The notes: generated from the sequence alone by a model not told the origin. A stretch of DNA of 64,000 nucleotides from Neoarius graeffei (GCF_027579695.1 NC_083583.1:3372542-3436541); one strand, 5' to 3'; positions 20,157 to 31,877 are shown, counted from the first letter of the stretch. Translations and numbers: made by a program.

Positions 20157-20700
20157 TTTTTTAGAGCTTTTATTAGTTTGAATGTATTTGTGTGACTCGT
20201 TGTATATATCAAAGATAAATAAAGCGATGGCTGAAACTTGGGTAGCACCATAATGTTATTTGGCAGATTATGTGGACTAAATTTAATTTAATTTTCTAAT
20301 CTCACTGTTTTCTGGGTGAGGCTCAAAACTGATCAGTCACCCCTCGATAGATTTTGTATTTTTCGACTGTATCATTTTAATACACATCCAGTCCTGCTCA
20401 GATATTAACGCTGATAGTTTTTCCCCCTCAGCATAATTACATACAATAATTTTCTGCTCCCTGAAGTGAATTTTGCTCTCAAACGAGCTCTCGTGATCAT
20501 TAAATTCCCATAATGCATTGCGTTGTTTGGTTTGTTTTGCGCGCGCCCTTTACTCCATCAGAGGAAGAGCGGGAGTTACTATGGCAACATCTTTTCAGAT
20601 TTCTCTTCAGACTTTAAATTAATGGAAATGGCGGATTAATCGTTTTATAAAGTCGCGTGTATATCCGTATGGTTTATAACTGTCTCGGTTAATTTATTGT
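20036..20700. other. Upstream of the BED gene; TA microsatellite, otherwise nothing
   Basis: A TA dinucleotide run lies at 20110-20149. The remaining sequence has no ORF or repeat I recognise. It becomes GC-richer near 20520-20600, with CG dinucleotides and GCGCGC, as expected near a promoter. No TATA box is evident. Confidence 0.5.
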
Positions 20701-20790
20701 TCTTAGATTTGAAATTGAGTGCATAGCCATAGCGAGTTAGCTCACGTTGCGCGCGCGAATGCGACGGAACGACTCTCCTGTCGCAGAGTG

Positions 20791-20826
20791 ATGACGAAAT
20801 CCGTGGCCCGGAGTGCATCAAAGAAG
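20791..20826 (+). CDS. Copy B exon 1 (coding part, tentative)
   Basis: ATG at 20791, 12 codons (MTKSVARSASKK), then a consensus donor AAG with GTGAGT at 20827. The next acceptor (TGTGTCAG, ending 20995) restores the frame in phase 0. The exon may instead be 5'UTR if translation begins at 21092. Confidence 0.45.
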
Positions 20827-23452
20827 GTGAGTGGGATCCATTTTGGATTTTTCCCAGCTCCGGGATGTCGGATTTTAAATAATTTTTTTTTCGAACTCTT
20901 TAAATCGTGCACTAGTGGGTGAAAATGGTGTGATTTACCACACACACACACTAATTTTTTAAAAATATATTTCCCCGTGGCCATGTTTGTGTCAGAGAAA
21001 TAACTTGTGGCGCTGCAGAGAGACCGCCGCTCCTGTAGGGGGCAGTACAGAGTGTCGCAGTCAGAGCGCTCAGAACAAAACCAACTCTCAAATGGCGGCA
21101 CGAAAACGGAGCATAGTGTGGTCATTTTTCCAAGCCGAGGACGATAAAAGAGTATTATGTCTCCTTTGTATGAAAACGGTTTTATATTTCGGTCACACGA
21201 CCAACATGCTTCGGCATTTACGAGCGAAACATCCGAATGATTTCTCCGCTTTGGACAAAAGAAAATCCACATCGGGGAAAAGCGCCTCATCCAACCATAA
21301 TAACGGCTGTGTGGAAGGTTTGGGCTGAGATTACACTCTCGCTCATTATTATTATCATCATCATTATTATTAACGAACACAATCTACACACTGCGCTCTT
21401 TATATTTATTTATATAAAGACTGAGAGACCGGCTAGGCTATCGAGCTAACGCTTGAGGCCAACATTATCATAACACAACCTGATAAAAACAGCAAAAAGC
21501 TACGCTAATAAACACCGGTCAGATATTCCACTCACTAAACGCGTTTCATAAATGAGGAGTTGTGGAGTTCTTCAGGTTATTTGTCGATATTCCCGCGCGA
21601 GCTTTGCTAACTAGCTAGCTGGCTAATATCAGCTGAATGTTCTTTCTCCGCGCGCTGCCTTTTCTCCCCCAGGCGCCATTTTGTCCCTGTATGTTCTCGC
21701 GCGCACCGCCAGAAAAATACAGCATTAAAAGCGGCGGAATAAAAGCTGAGAGTGTCGGTAAGAGCGCGAGACTCTCCGCACTAATCCGGTGCGAGTGTCG
21801 CGCGCGGCTCTGTTCGCTTCCGCTAAAGTGAATCACTCTTTTTGAACTTCGTTAACGGATCGAGAGAATCGGTTCTCTAAACCGACCGAATCGAGATGTA
21901 TCGAATCGACTGTCTAAAGAGCGCCTCGGAACTAGAACTCATAAACTCCTGTTTCAGTCAGAATCCACAGCTCAGGGGCTCCATTAATATATGTCTGTGA
22001 AGATTCTCAGTCATCCAGGTCATAGTAAACTGTGGGTGGTGAAAGAGAGCAACTGGACTTGCTGGAAGATTCTTGAAGACGTTTCACCTCTCATCCGAAA
22101 GGCTTTTCATCCAAAAGGCTGAGAGGTGAAACGTCTTCAAGAATCTTACAGCAAGTCCAGTTGCTCTCTCTTACCACCCACAGTTCTCCATTAATATACT
22201 TATTTATTATCCAGTCCAGTTAAAATGACTCTGAATATTTAATATTAATGAGATGAACTCTCCTCCTTTTTTCATGACCGTCTCTGGGATATCGGCGTGA
22301 CCGTGTTTCCACCTCTCCGCCTGCCCAGTGACCGTCATGATGGACGAGCAGCAGGTCGAGGTCCCGGCCGAGGTGGGAGACGCGGAGATGGACGGGGCGA
22401 TCCGAGGAATCCTGTGTGCAGCTGCAGGAGAAGCGGCGACAGAAGGAGAGACATCCGGGTGCGAAGGCGAGGGCAGAGGGGCTCAGGAGGGCAGCCCCGC
22501 CCCAGCCCAAACTCCAACCTCACGCAAGTGGAGCGCAGTGTGGGTTCACTATCGCAAAGTGGACCAGGAGAAGAAGGCACTGTGTCTACTCTGCATGGAG
22601 AAGATCCAGCACCAGAGCAGCACCAGCAACCTCATTCGGCACCTGCAGAACAAGCACCCGACTGAGTACGCCCAGCTCGAAGAGCATTCACAGAAACGAC
22701 CCCCTAAACGCAAAAACGAGGATCCAGATTACATCCCTGTAACTTCACCAAAACCTCGCACCGTGCCAGCCAGCCGTGTTGTCCCGTCTCAGCTGAGCAG
22801 CAGTCTCACAGGTACACATCTCCCCGGGTTCTTTTTCTCTCTCTTCACACAGTCATAAGTTACAGTCTGACTCGCTTTAAAAATAATTTTACACCTGTCA
22901 TGTGATGTGATTTAAATGCTTTTTACTTGGACTTTAGAAATGGAAAGGTGTGAGGGGTTTCCACATAATTCATTTATGATGTGTGTGTGTATCCTGCTGT
23001 TTTAAAACTCCGTAAAGACATTATTTTGTGAATTAAAATTTTTGTTGTCTGTGTTAGTAGTTGACTGGAGTGACGGGCGGAGGATCCTGGAGCGCGAGCG
23101 CGAGCTGACAGAGGCGTTGAGGCGCGTGCAGCAGGAAGAGGGAAGGAGTTTGCAGCAGCAGAGAGATTTAATGCAGCAGATCCGAGAGCTGGATGCAGAA
23201 CGGCGAGCACTTCAGAATCAGAAACGCGAACAGGAGGACGAACATTACAGACTGAAGAGGGAAAAGGAGGAACTGGAAACCATCAAGCTGGATCTCCAGA
23301 AGGAAAAGGAAGAACTCCAGAAGGAGAAGGAGGAGCTGTTTAAGGCCAAGGAGGAGTTTCGGAAAGAGAGGGAGGAGTTGGAGAGACAGAGGCAGGAAAT
23401 GCATCGAGAGGGACACATACAAGGCCAAGTGTCAGAATTTTACAACTGTTGA
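20791..23452 (+). CDS. BED zinc-finger/coiled-coil gene, copy B (spliced, apparently intact)
   Basis: Four plus-strand exons join without frame change: 20791-20826, 20996-21317, 22329-22811, 23058-23452, giving about 411 residues. Starting at the internal ATG 21092 instead would give about 367. Domain order: BED finger 1 (W-SFFQ, CLLC, then TTNMLRHLRAKHP), an acidic alanine/glutamate-rich linker, BED finger 2 (W-VHY, CLLC, then TSNLIRHLQNKHP), a basic proline-rich linker, and a glutamate-rich coiled coil of about 110 residues, ending SEFYNC. BED fingers bind DNA and the coiled coil suggests dimerisation, so a nuclear DNA-binding protein is likely. No transposase core is present, so this looks like a domesticated host gene of ZBED type. 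I do not recognise the orthologue. Its tandem copy A is dead. The first exon is the least certain. Confidence 0.75.
20996..21317 (+). CDS. Copy B exon 2, first BED finger
   Basis: The acceptor AG ends at 20995. The frame is open from there; an internal ATG at 21092 (MAARKRS) is the safest start. BED finger: VWSFFQAEDD, CLLC, and HLRAKH. It ends in phase 1 with GAAG and GT at 21318. The 212-codon minus-strand frame over the same region is a shadow. Confidence 0.75.
22028..22185. repeat. Foldback repeat in copy B intron 2
   Basis: Arms of about 65 bp run from AACTGTGGGTGG at 22028 to its complement at 22185, joined by a short loop. The insertion, from 21992 to 22185 including a short left lead, is flanked by the 13-bp direct repeat CTCCATTAATATA (21979-21991 and 22186-22198). 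That length fits retrotransposition better than a cut-and-paste element. The rest of the intron (21318-21978, 22199-22328) shows nothing. Confidence 0.85.
22329..22811 (+). CDS. Copy B exon 3, second BED finger
   Basis: A strong pyrimidine tract and CAG ending at 22328 precede the exon, and it ends at ACAG with GTACAC at 22812. It is a phase 1-1 exon of 161 codons: acidic linker, BED finger (VWVHYRKVDQ, CLLC, HLQNKH) and a basic tail. Two in-frame ATGs at 22337 and 22340 could start a shorter product. The last third is the part duplicated at 2-158. Confidence 0.85.
23058..23452 (+). CDS. Copy B exon 4, coiled coil and stop
   Basis: The tandem acceptor TTAGTAG allows a start at 23058 or 23061; both keep frame and differ by one valine. 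The exon codes DWSDGRRILERERE, then long runs of E/K/Q heptads (RREL-type, EKEELQKEKEEL) and ends SEFYNC with TGA at 23450-23452. The 3'UTR presumably follows; no clear polyadenylation site was chosen. Confidence 0.85.
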
Positions 23453-24725
23453 TTCGTCTTCGTACTTCAGTTAACGCAAGTTCTTTGTAATTTTTAAGAT
23501 GTTTAGTGAACGTAGCTGACCGATTTCATTACTCTGCCTTCCCCCCTCCTCTGGACGTACTCCATGTTGAGACGGTGGTGATAAGGAGGATGTTTTTTCC
23601 TGTAAATGATGCATTTCACTGTGTGATTTTTAAGTTCTGCAGAACTCAATACAGTGTTCTCTCACACTCCTGTCACCGAGCCATCCTTTTCTCATCACCT
23701 CAGTGTCGGGTTAGAGTCTGAAACCTGACGGTCACTTCTCTGTTCCACTGCACAAAGTATTGGCACCCCTCTGCCCTATCCATCCGTGAACCAAAACCAC
23801 TGATCAGAAATGATTTGTGTCATGGTTTATTACATGGTTTATTACTGTCGATTTGTTTTGTACTGAACCAATTACTCATTAATCATTTTCCATGGCCCCA
23901 TCTTTTAGCAAAACAGCTGTAAACACGAGCTGTAGTAAACCTAAAGTTCGAGTTCACCAGAACGATCTGAACAAAATTATGAATTGTATTTTCTGAATGT
24001 TCTTCCATCTAGGTTTAGTTTTATTAGCTGGAAAAAAAAATGAGAGAGAGAAAGACTGTCCCACATGCTAGCAAGTAATTTTATTTTTACTCTTTTGTTC
24101 ATTTTATAAATTAAACACAAAGCGAGGCTTTTGAAAGTTGACAGAGATACATCACCCGGAGAAATGTTTCTTGTTCATCATATGTTTAATGCTTTATGCA
24201 TAAAGCATAAAATATTACTGTTCAATATATACAACTGTATTTTCAAAAGCAGAAGAGATTAATTCTAATAGTTAAAAATATCACCCTTGTACTGTTCATC
24301 TAGCAAGTCCTATTACCAAAAAACAAAAACTGAACAACTTGTTGAGCATGTTGAGTTTTACCTCTGCTCCTGATTAAATAAAAACATTTCAGAAACACTC
24401 TGATTGCACAAATCATTAAATATAAATGCCAACAATCTCACAGGTTAGTTTGTAGTTTTAAAGATGAAGGCCTCGTGAGTCCTGAGGGTCAGGATGTCGG
24501 TGAATGTTAAAGAACTCATGAATAAATGAGATACAGGACCATGAGCTTCACTCAGAGAGAGAAAGGGAGAGATTTCAAAGCTGTTCCCAGACTCAGTCGG
24601 CACCACCGCGTATGTGCAGACTTCCACTTTAATGATCAAAGACCAAGTCCAGAGTTCCGGGCTCTGTGTGAGATCTGCTCCTCACAGTGTGGAGGTAAGT
24701 TATAGCCACCAAAACAATCTTTATA
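23453..24725. other. 3' flank of copy B; no further gene recognised
   Basis: 23803-24260 is the counterpart of 13806-14250. An exon-like stretch ends at a consensus donor (GGAG, GTAAGT) near 24695, but I could not link it to any family. There are no other features. Confidence 0.5.
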
Positions 24726-26060
24726 CGAGGTGCCTTCAATAAGTTTCCAGACTTTTTTCGTATGGGCACTTTTATTGATAGTACACACATGAAACTCTAG
24801 TCCCCTTTGAAGTAATCTCCCCCGGCTGCAATGCACTTGTACCGTTCCAACAACTTCTGGAAGGCCCCCTGGAAGTCCTCTTGTGTGAGCGTGTCAATGA
24901 CCCTCGTCACAGCCTCTTTCATCTCCTCAATTTCTCATAACGACTGCCTCTGAGGTTTTCCTTGAGCTTAGGGAATAACCAAAAGTCACAGGGAGCAAGG
25001 TCTGGGCTGTAGGGAGGGTGAGGAACTGTCTTGATGCCCATCTGGGTCAAATAGTCTGTGACAAGGATGGAGTTGTGGACTGGTGCATTGTCCTGGTGGA
25101 AATGCCACTGACCCGATTTGAAGAGTGCTGGCCTCTTCCGACGGAATCTCTTCCTGAACTCCCTTAAAACCTCAACATAGTATTCCTTGTTGACTGTCTG
25201 TCCAGTGGGAACCCAGTGCATGTAGATCATGCCCGTGCCGTCAAAAAAAGGATCATCATGAGTTTCTGGGTGGATTTGCTCTGTCTGGCCTTCTTGGGTC
25301 TGGGAGAGCCAGCATGCTTACACTGGGAACTCTGTCTCTTGGTCTCTGGGTCATAGCAGTAGATCCAGCTTTCATTGCAGGTAACCAGGGCATCAAGAAC
25401 TTGGGGATCTGAATTAATGAGCTCGACCATCTCCCTGCTGTCATTACAACGTCTTTCTTTCTGATCTTCACTGAGCACCCTTGGGACAAACTTCGCGCAA
25501 ATCTTCCGCATCTTCAGTTCCTCGTGAATAATTGTGTGTACAGTTCCCACACTGACACCAAACTGTGCACTTATTGTCTCTATAGACACACGACGGTCCG
25601 TATCCATGAAATTACTTATTTGGCCAATCAACTCTGGTGTTCTGACTTCCCTACTCCTCCCACACCTCTCATCATCCCTCACAGACTCCCTGCCTTCCTT
25701 GAATCTCTTGTGCCACTCAAAAACCGATGCTCGATTTATGCAAGATGGTCCATAAGCAGTCCGAAGCATTCCATACGTTTCTGTGGCAGTTTTTCCAAGT
25801 TTAAAACAGAATTTTATTGCATATCGTTCTTCTAAAGTGTCCTCACGTCCAGATTGCATTTTGAAATTCACCAGCTGCGACAATCAGGCTTTAGTAGGGT
25901 GTATTCCAATTCCTGCTATAGCTGTTCATTTGAACCTGAAATGATAAAAATTGGTCAGTCATCTCATAAGAAGTATAGCAATAACATACTGAATTTTCAA
26001 GAGTCTACGACAATTTTAAATGCCTGTACAAAAAAAGTCTAGAAACTTTTTATTTAATCT
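24726..26060 (-). mobile_element. Mariner-like element
   Basis: The left end CGAGGTGCCTTCAATAAG, preceded by TA, and its TTTCCAGACTTTTTT segment are matched at the right by an AAAAAAGTCTAGAAAC copy near 26030-26045. The right end is diverged, so that limit is approximate. It encloses one minus-strand transposase gene. Confidence 0.8.
24900..25883 (-). pseudogene. Mariner (DD34D) transposase with lost catalytic Asp
   Basis: The minus strand from 25883 reads the N-terminal helix-turn-helix region (YAIKFCFKLGKTATETYGML, WHKRFKEGRESVRDDE). The second HTH follows (IETISAQFGVSVGTVHTIIH), then the catalytic domain. Its first motif reads TCNESWIYCYDPE, where active relatives have D in place of N; the codon is AAT at 25374-25376 (minus sense), one G-to-A step from GAT. 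After a frameshift near 25235 the second part has HQDNAPVHNS with the second aspartate and YSPDLAPCDFWLFPKLK with the third, a D34D spacing. At least two defects make it inactive. Confidence 0.9.
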
Positions 26061-26139
26061 ATTCCGAATGGATTATTGGAACTAATGAAAGGCTGTAAAG
26101 AGCAACATGAGACTCCTCGTTCTCACTGTATGCTCTACA

Positions 26140-26660
26140 TAAATGGCATCGAGTTTGAGTAATAAACGCACCAACAAACAGATCAGGAAATGTTTTTACA
26201 ACACCAGGAGAGGAACACTACATGGAAAGTCGTTCTGGAATTCTCACTTTCAATACATAAACTTGTATAGAGCATGGCTTATTGCTTTTACATTTTTAAT
26301 TTCAAACAAAATCGGAGAACTACATCTGAAAATTTTACACATCTATCCAGCAAATGCTTCCCTTTCTAGATTTTTAGAAACTGATGATATGCTCTTTCTG
26401 TAAAACTGAAGAAGAGGATGCTCTTCATTTATTTTGTAATCACTCGTTTTGTGTTTATTTTGGAGGGATTTGGAGAGTTATATTTTAAACAATACTTCAA
26501 ATAGGATTTGTATTGAAGGAAAAAAAATCATTTCCGGTTTTGTGTCTCAGAATAACATTATTTGTAAAATTGTAAACCTTTTTTATTTTGTTAGGAAAAT
26601 TTCATATCCACAAGGCCAAAATATCAAAAACAAACTCCATCATTTCAGTTATTTTTAACT
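26140..26660 (+). pseudogene. L1-type LINE ORF2 C-terminal fragment
   Basis: Two plus-strand frames give the end of an L1/Swimmer-type polymerase. The first has KIGELHLKILHIYPANASLSRF. The second, after a frameshift near 26390, has a cysteine/histidine zinc-binding stretch (CKTEEEDALHLFCNHSFCVY), then FWRDLESYIL. Reverse-transcriptase and endonuclease domains are missing, as is usual after 5' truncation. Confidence 0.7.
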
Positions 26661-26736
26661 GAAATAAAATTATTTTGAGTCTAAAGTATATAAAAAATAA
26701 GTTTGTTTTCAAATTATGTACAGACTGTTTTAATTG

Positions 26737-27094
26737 TGGACGGCACGGTGGTGTAGTGGTTAGCACTGTCGCCTCACAGCAAGAAGGTCCGGGTTCGAGC
26801 CCCGTGGCTGTCGAGGGCCTTTCTGTGCGGAGTTTGCATGTTCTCCCCGTGTCCGCGTGGGTTTCCTCCGGGTGCTCCGGTTTCCCCCACAGTCCAAAGA
26901 CATGCAGGTTAGGTTAACTGGTGACTCTAAATTGTAGTGTGACTGTAGCTGTGAGTGTGAATGGTTGTGTGTCACCCTGTGATGACCTGGCGACTTGTCT
27001 AGGGTGAACCCCGCCTCTCACCTATAGTCAGCTGGGATAGGCTCCAGCCCGCCCGCGACCCTGTAGGACAGAGTAAGGAGCTACAGATAATGGA
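26737..27094 (+). repeat. tRNA-headed SINE, tail type A
   Basis: Full-length copy starting at the GACGGCACGGTGG head and ending near GATAATGGA, flanked by TTTAATTG at 26729-26736 and 27095-27102. Confidence 0.9.
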
Positions 27095-27132
27095 TTTAAT
27101 TGGTCTGTGTCACATACCTTTTTTTATTATTA

Positions 27133-28664
27133 GTGTGCTTGCAAAGCGAGCACACTACTGTTATCCGACGTGTTTATTATTTTTTTGTTTCTTTTTTTAT
27201 TCTTTTTCACCCACTTTTGTGAGCCTCTACTCCTCCTGGGGCATTCGAGTTAGAGACACCGTTCCACTTCTCACTTGTCCGTCCTGTAGTGCAGATGTGT
27301 GCTTGTATACAGCTTTTCTATACGCCTTGTCGTTCTCCTGTAATTCGCGTTTTTCGAAAAAAAAATTCCCCATTGAAATGAATGGGTGCGCGACGCAAAA
27401 AGCAGATTTTTCCATCTGTAGGCCAAACCGTAAGGTGTACAGTCATGAAACTTGGTACACTGATAGAGGAGTGGACCCTGATTGATTTCAAGTTTCATGT
27501 TGGTACGTCTCACGCTCTAGCGCCACCAACTGATGCACGTAACTTTTGATCCGTATGTCCGATTTTCATAAGTCTGGTGCCGTTGGAATCCTTGGAGCTA
27601 GACGATTCCAACGCACTCTGTGACGTCATTTTCCGCCTAATTAGATTTTCCGCCATTTTGCATTTTGTCCAAAGTGAATCTAGAGTGACCCTGGCCGCAT
27701 GTTTTGTCCGATCATCACAAAACTTGGCACACATGATCTCCAGTCCATGCCTAATGAATGATATTTGTTTCGCTCTCATATGTCGAAGCGTTAGCCCGTG
27801 GCAGCCAATCAAAATCGATGGCGAGGCCACCAAACAGGAAGTTAGCTCATATCACGGAAACGCTTTGACGTATCAAGACCATATTTAGTGGCATGACTTT
27901 TGACACCACCCAAGGTACCCTCGTCAAATTTGGTGTCATTTGGCCACTAGGGGGCGTCACAATTAGCAAAAACATATTTTGGCTCATATCTCAGAAACGC
28001 AGGCAGCACGGTGGTGTAGTGGTTAGCGCTGTCGCCTCACAGCAAGAAGGTCCGGGTTCGAGCCCCGTGGCCAGTGAGGGCCTTTCTGTGTGGAGTTTGC
28101 ATGTTCTCCCCATGTCCGCATGGGTTTCCTCCGGGTGCTCCGGTTTCCCCCACAGTCCAAAGACATGCAGGTTAGGTTAACTGGTGAGACTAAATTGAGC
28201 GTAGGTGTGAATGTGAGTGTGAATGGTTGTCTGTGTGTCAGCCCTGTGATGACCTGGCGACTTGTCCAGGGTGAACCCCGCCTTTCGCCCGTAGTCAGCT
28301 GGGATAGGCTCCAGCTCGCCTGCGACCCTGTAGAAGGATAAAGCGGCCAGAGATAATGAGATGAGATCTCAGAAACGCTTTGATGTATCAAGACCATATT
28401 TGTTGAGATGACTTTCGGCACCAGTTCATGTACCCTCATCAATTTTGGTGTCATTTGGCCACTAGGGGGCGCCACAATGAGCAAAAACGTGTTTTGGGTC
28501 ATATATCTTTACTGTTTTAGAATTGCATCTAAATGTTCATGTTAGTGATGCTCTGGGATGTCCCTCTAAAGAACCTAGCCAGCCTGTCACCTCCGTATGA
28601 GAATCCGCCACGGTTGCCTCTCTTGCCGGGTCGCCAGGGCGGCGCACCTGAGCAAGCACACTTT
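27133..28664. mobile_element. Non-coding element with internal repeats
   Basis: The ends GTGTGCTTGC and GCAAGCACAC are inverted. The inside has near-repeats of a block containing TTTGGTGTCATTTGGCCACT, AGGGGGCG and CTCAGAAACGCTTTGA (about 27860-28000 and 28366-28510), with similar but weaker blocks before. It has no ORF of its own; frames across 27500-27900 look incidental. A SINE was inserted at 28001. Confidence 0.6.
28001..28365 (+). repeat. tRNA-headed SINE, tail type A
   Basis: Complete copy inserted in the repeat-bearing element, with the 13-bp duplication ATCTCAGAAACGC at 27988-28000 and 28366-28378. Confidence 0.93.
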
Positions 28665-29967
28665 CGCATTTTCTCTGGAAATGCATTCTAGTTTACTTTT
28701 GTTTTCTTTTTTCTATTGGAATTATTTTTTCTTATTTATACTTCCTTTTTATATTTTATTTTTGAACTGGAATGTCTGGTTGTTTGTTTTGTCGTGTATT
28801 TAAGAAAAAAAAAAAACTGAGCTCTACCTAAAAATCTGGAGCTCATCGGCTTGTCAGAGTGAAGCCACCCGGGCCCCATATTACCGCACAGCGGGTCGGT
28901 GTGGCCATATCTCTGCCTCGGAAACTACACAACACTGGACATGTTAATTATATACGTGTGTATGTGTGAGTGAATGGTTGCTTTTTGTGGGGCTGTTTGT
29001 GTTTTCATCATAATGTACAGTATTCAATACATTTTATCATCATGGATACATTCAGGAAGATTACTGCAGATTTTATTATTATTATTATTATTTGGAGGCA
29101 GCATGTGGGTCAGGGTCCACAAATGTAACGTTATTTCCTGTTGCCCGGAGGCATGTGAACCCTCATATACTGTTCCAGGTCAGCAATAAAAAAAACCAAA
29201 ACCCGAATACATTCTAGTGAAAACTGAAATGAAACTATTCATGCAAATCATGGACGGGAAAGAGAGTTTCATGTAGATATTACAGATTAACTATTTAGAA
29301 ACAAATGATGTAAAATCAATCAATCATCTGATAATAATAAAATGAAACAAGTCCTAAATTAATTACAACTTACTGCATAACTATAAGAAAACAAGACATT
29401 ATTCTAATACTCAATTTATTACAAAATGTTTCCATACAAATTAATATTTCCAAAACAAAAACATTTTTGATACAAATTTCAAGGAAACCTAAATAACATC
29501 AGGCAATATGTTTATAACTATATCAAACAAAAATAAGAGCAATATCACAATTCAATAGTATAAAAAAAGCCAATGTGTATTAAAGAAAATGAGGCGTGAG
29601 ATATTAGTGTGAGCTCTGAGGAATAATCTACAAGTTACTGAACTCTATCAGGATCGATTCATGTGTGATGTGGATTATGTCACCAACACCAATCCTTCAT
29701 TTTTTGGTCATACAGAAAAACAGGAAAACGAAATATTGAGTGGTTTTTTTCTTTTTCGTTTTCCAGATTGAATGGAATACTTGAATGATTGGATGATACA
29801 CGGATCCTGTTCAGACAGGACTGAGAGAATGAAGTGAAAATGGCAAATAACATGAGAAAATAATCCTGTTTCAACACCTGTCCTAAAGAGAAAAGGAGAA
29901 ATATACGAAAGAGAAAGATACACTGTTTAACAGAAAAACTGAAATAATCTCCGTAAAAATAATTATA
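28665..29967. other. No gene recognised
   Basis: AT-rich sequence with a few homopolymer runs and a short TTA run near 29073-29090. No ORF or repeat boundary is convincing. Confidence 0.6.
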
Positions 29968-30177
29968 GAGTGGCAGCTACAATTATCGACACCTTAACGA
30001 TCTTTTGACCATTGCAAAAGTAGAAAAGATTTTCAATACGTAAATCGTGCATGAATAATGACTCAGACTTCCACTGGAAAAAATGATTTGATCCCCAATT
30101 ACTTTGCGTATCAGATCACGTGACCCTGTCCCACAATTATTGACACCTTTGTCCACAGTTATCGACAGTTATGACAT

Positions 30178-30548
30178 TGTAGGTGCCATATGCTGGTATG
30201 TTGATGTTTGTTTGTGTCAGCATCAGCTGTTAGTTTGATGTCGGTTACGGGGGTGTGGTCAAGGACCAGTGATTGAATGAATGGAGTTAAATTCACCTGT
30301 TCACCGCGGTGGCTGCAGGGAGAGAGGGTGAGTAGGGAGAGTGTATTTTTTTGTTGACCGCTAAATCCAACTGCAAACTGAGCATCCTGAACATCTTGCC
30401 TTGCTTGCTTGTTTTGTTCGGCATTGAAATAAATATAAACACAGTCGGAAACACAGAAATGGCTTTGTTGTTTGTGTAGCGAGTCAGCAGTGCAATGCTT
30501 CCTCACTTAGCCTCTCAGTGACTTCAGCTTTTGTTTGGAGTCACGATA
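30178..30548 (+). repeat. BEL 5' LTR
   Basis: Begins TGTAGGTGCCATATGCTGG and ends near GGAGTCACGATA; the counterpart starts at 52496. Its uninterrupted sequence gives the empty site for both insertions in the 3' LTR (CAAACTGAGCATCC and CCTCACTTAGCCTC). A primer-binding site was not identified downstream. Confidence 0.88.
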
Positions 30549-30650
30549 TCTTTGTCAACAAAAAACTACACCCAAACGGCAGGACACACGGATCACGCTA
30601 CATAAATGCAACGCCAGAGACTGGTCGCACCGCGGACTCCAGACCGGCAG

Positions 30651-31606
30651 CAGGGGCGCCACCATGTGGTGGCCGCGGCCACCCGAAAATCATTCTTGGC
30701 CACCACATAGGCCACCCCAAGAGAATTTTTATTATGCATACCAAGTGTAAATATATAATGTAGACTAGATTTTTTAAAATTCACAACAGTTCGTAATGTG
30801 AAAACGATTTTGTAGCAAGATACAGCGGCGCTGCTCTTGCTGACATCCTCCCTCCCTGACGTTGCTGGTTGGTGATTGCTTTGCTGACCAGAGGCAGCAT
30901 GAATCAGATTTGAATGACGCATAGAAGACCGTAGCACAGTGCTTGCATTTCCGAAAAGAAAACTTCTAGCGGGTATGTATATCACACAGTTGTGAATTCT
31001 CAAAGGACATACACTTCATTCTTAAAACTCAACTGACTCATTACGTTTTTATTATTAATATTTTATTAATAATTTATTATTGTTCAAGAAATCTTAATCA
31101 AAGTGCAATCTTAATTTTATTTTCAAGTAAAAACAAAGCAATCCAATTTCTGTAAATTCATTGCAAATCGACTTAGAGGGTTTTGTATCTGAACTGTTCA
31201 TGTATTGTCCATTGGTTTTTCAGTGTTTCATTTCTGTTCATTCAGATTTTGTTGAAAATTACAAGCTTGTCAATATATTTAGGCAATATTCTGCTGATGT
31301 ATTCCTTTAAGATGGAACTGTTTGATAGTTTTATATGTCCAATTAAAATGTTAACTTCTATGCATAGCTATAGCCTAATAATAAAAATGAAAAGAAAAAA
31401 AAAACATTGTAAGATGTAACCACACCAAATCAACACATTAAGCTTAAGTTAAAAGAAGGATTTTTCTTTTTTTAATATATAACACATACTATACTATATA
31501 TAGTAGAGTATTAAATTAGGTTATGGATTTTTCTTTGGTATGCCACCCTAAGATTTGCTGTGGCCCCCACTGGCCACCCCGGAACAATTTTCTGGAGGCG
31601 CCACTG
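30651..31606. mobile_element. hAT MITE with CAGGGGCGCC ends
   Basis: The ends CAGGGGCGCC and GGCGCCACTG are flanked by the perfect 8-bp duplication ACCGGCAG (30643-30650 and 31607-31614). Both sides carry GGTGGCC/GGCCACC-type subterminal motifs. The AT-rich middle (about 30990-31500) has no gene. It lies in the BEL 5' untranslated region. Confidence 0.93.
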
Positions 31607-31877
31607 ACCGGCAGGCCTGTATCACTCGCATTCATTCCCGCTGTGTATATTGGAGTGAACGCAGTTTGATTGACAGCGCGTCTATTGGGGAGCGCTGCCT
31701 GGATGTGAAAGGAAGTCCGCTGAGACACGCTGTCCTGCTCGTTGAGAGTTTATCTGTGGTGTTTTCTTAATACTTATGGATGTGAAACAAACAATCTATG
31801 GAAAAAACAAAAACTATGCCGGGTGTATTGTTGATTCACTGCGCAAATCACCGAGTTGCTGGGTTTCAAAAGGCAAT

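Noticed and set aside
20742..21380. 212-codon minus-strand ORF
   Set aside because: It is antisense to the BED-finger exon of copy B, whose plus-strand frame has clear zinc-finger motifs and splice sites.
22335..22580. Minus-strand proline/arginine-rich ORF
   Set aside because: GC-rich shadow of copy B exon 3.
24445..24700. Possible exons on either strand (plus-strand stretch ending in GGAG/GTAAGT; minus-strand 64-codon frame)
   Set aside because: The donor is good, but neither peptide resembles a family I know and no partner exon was found.
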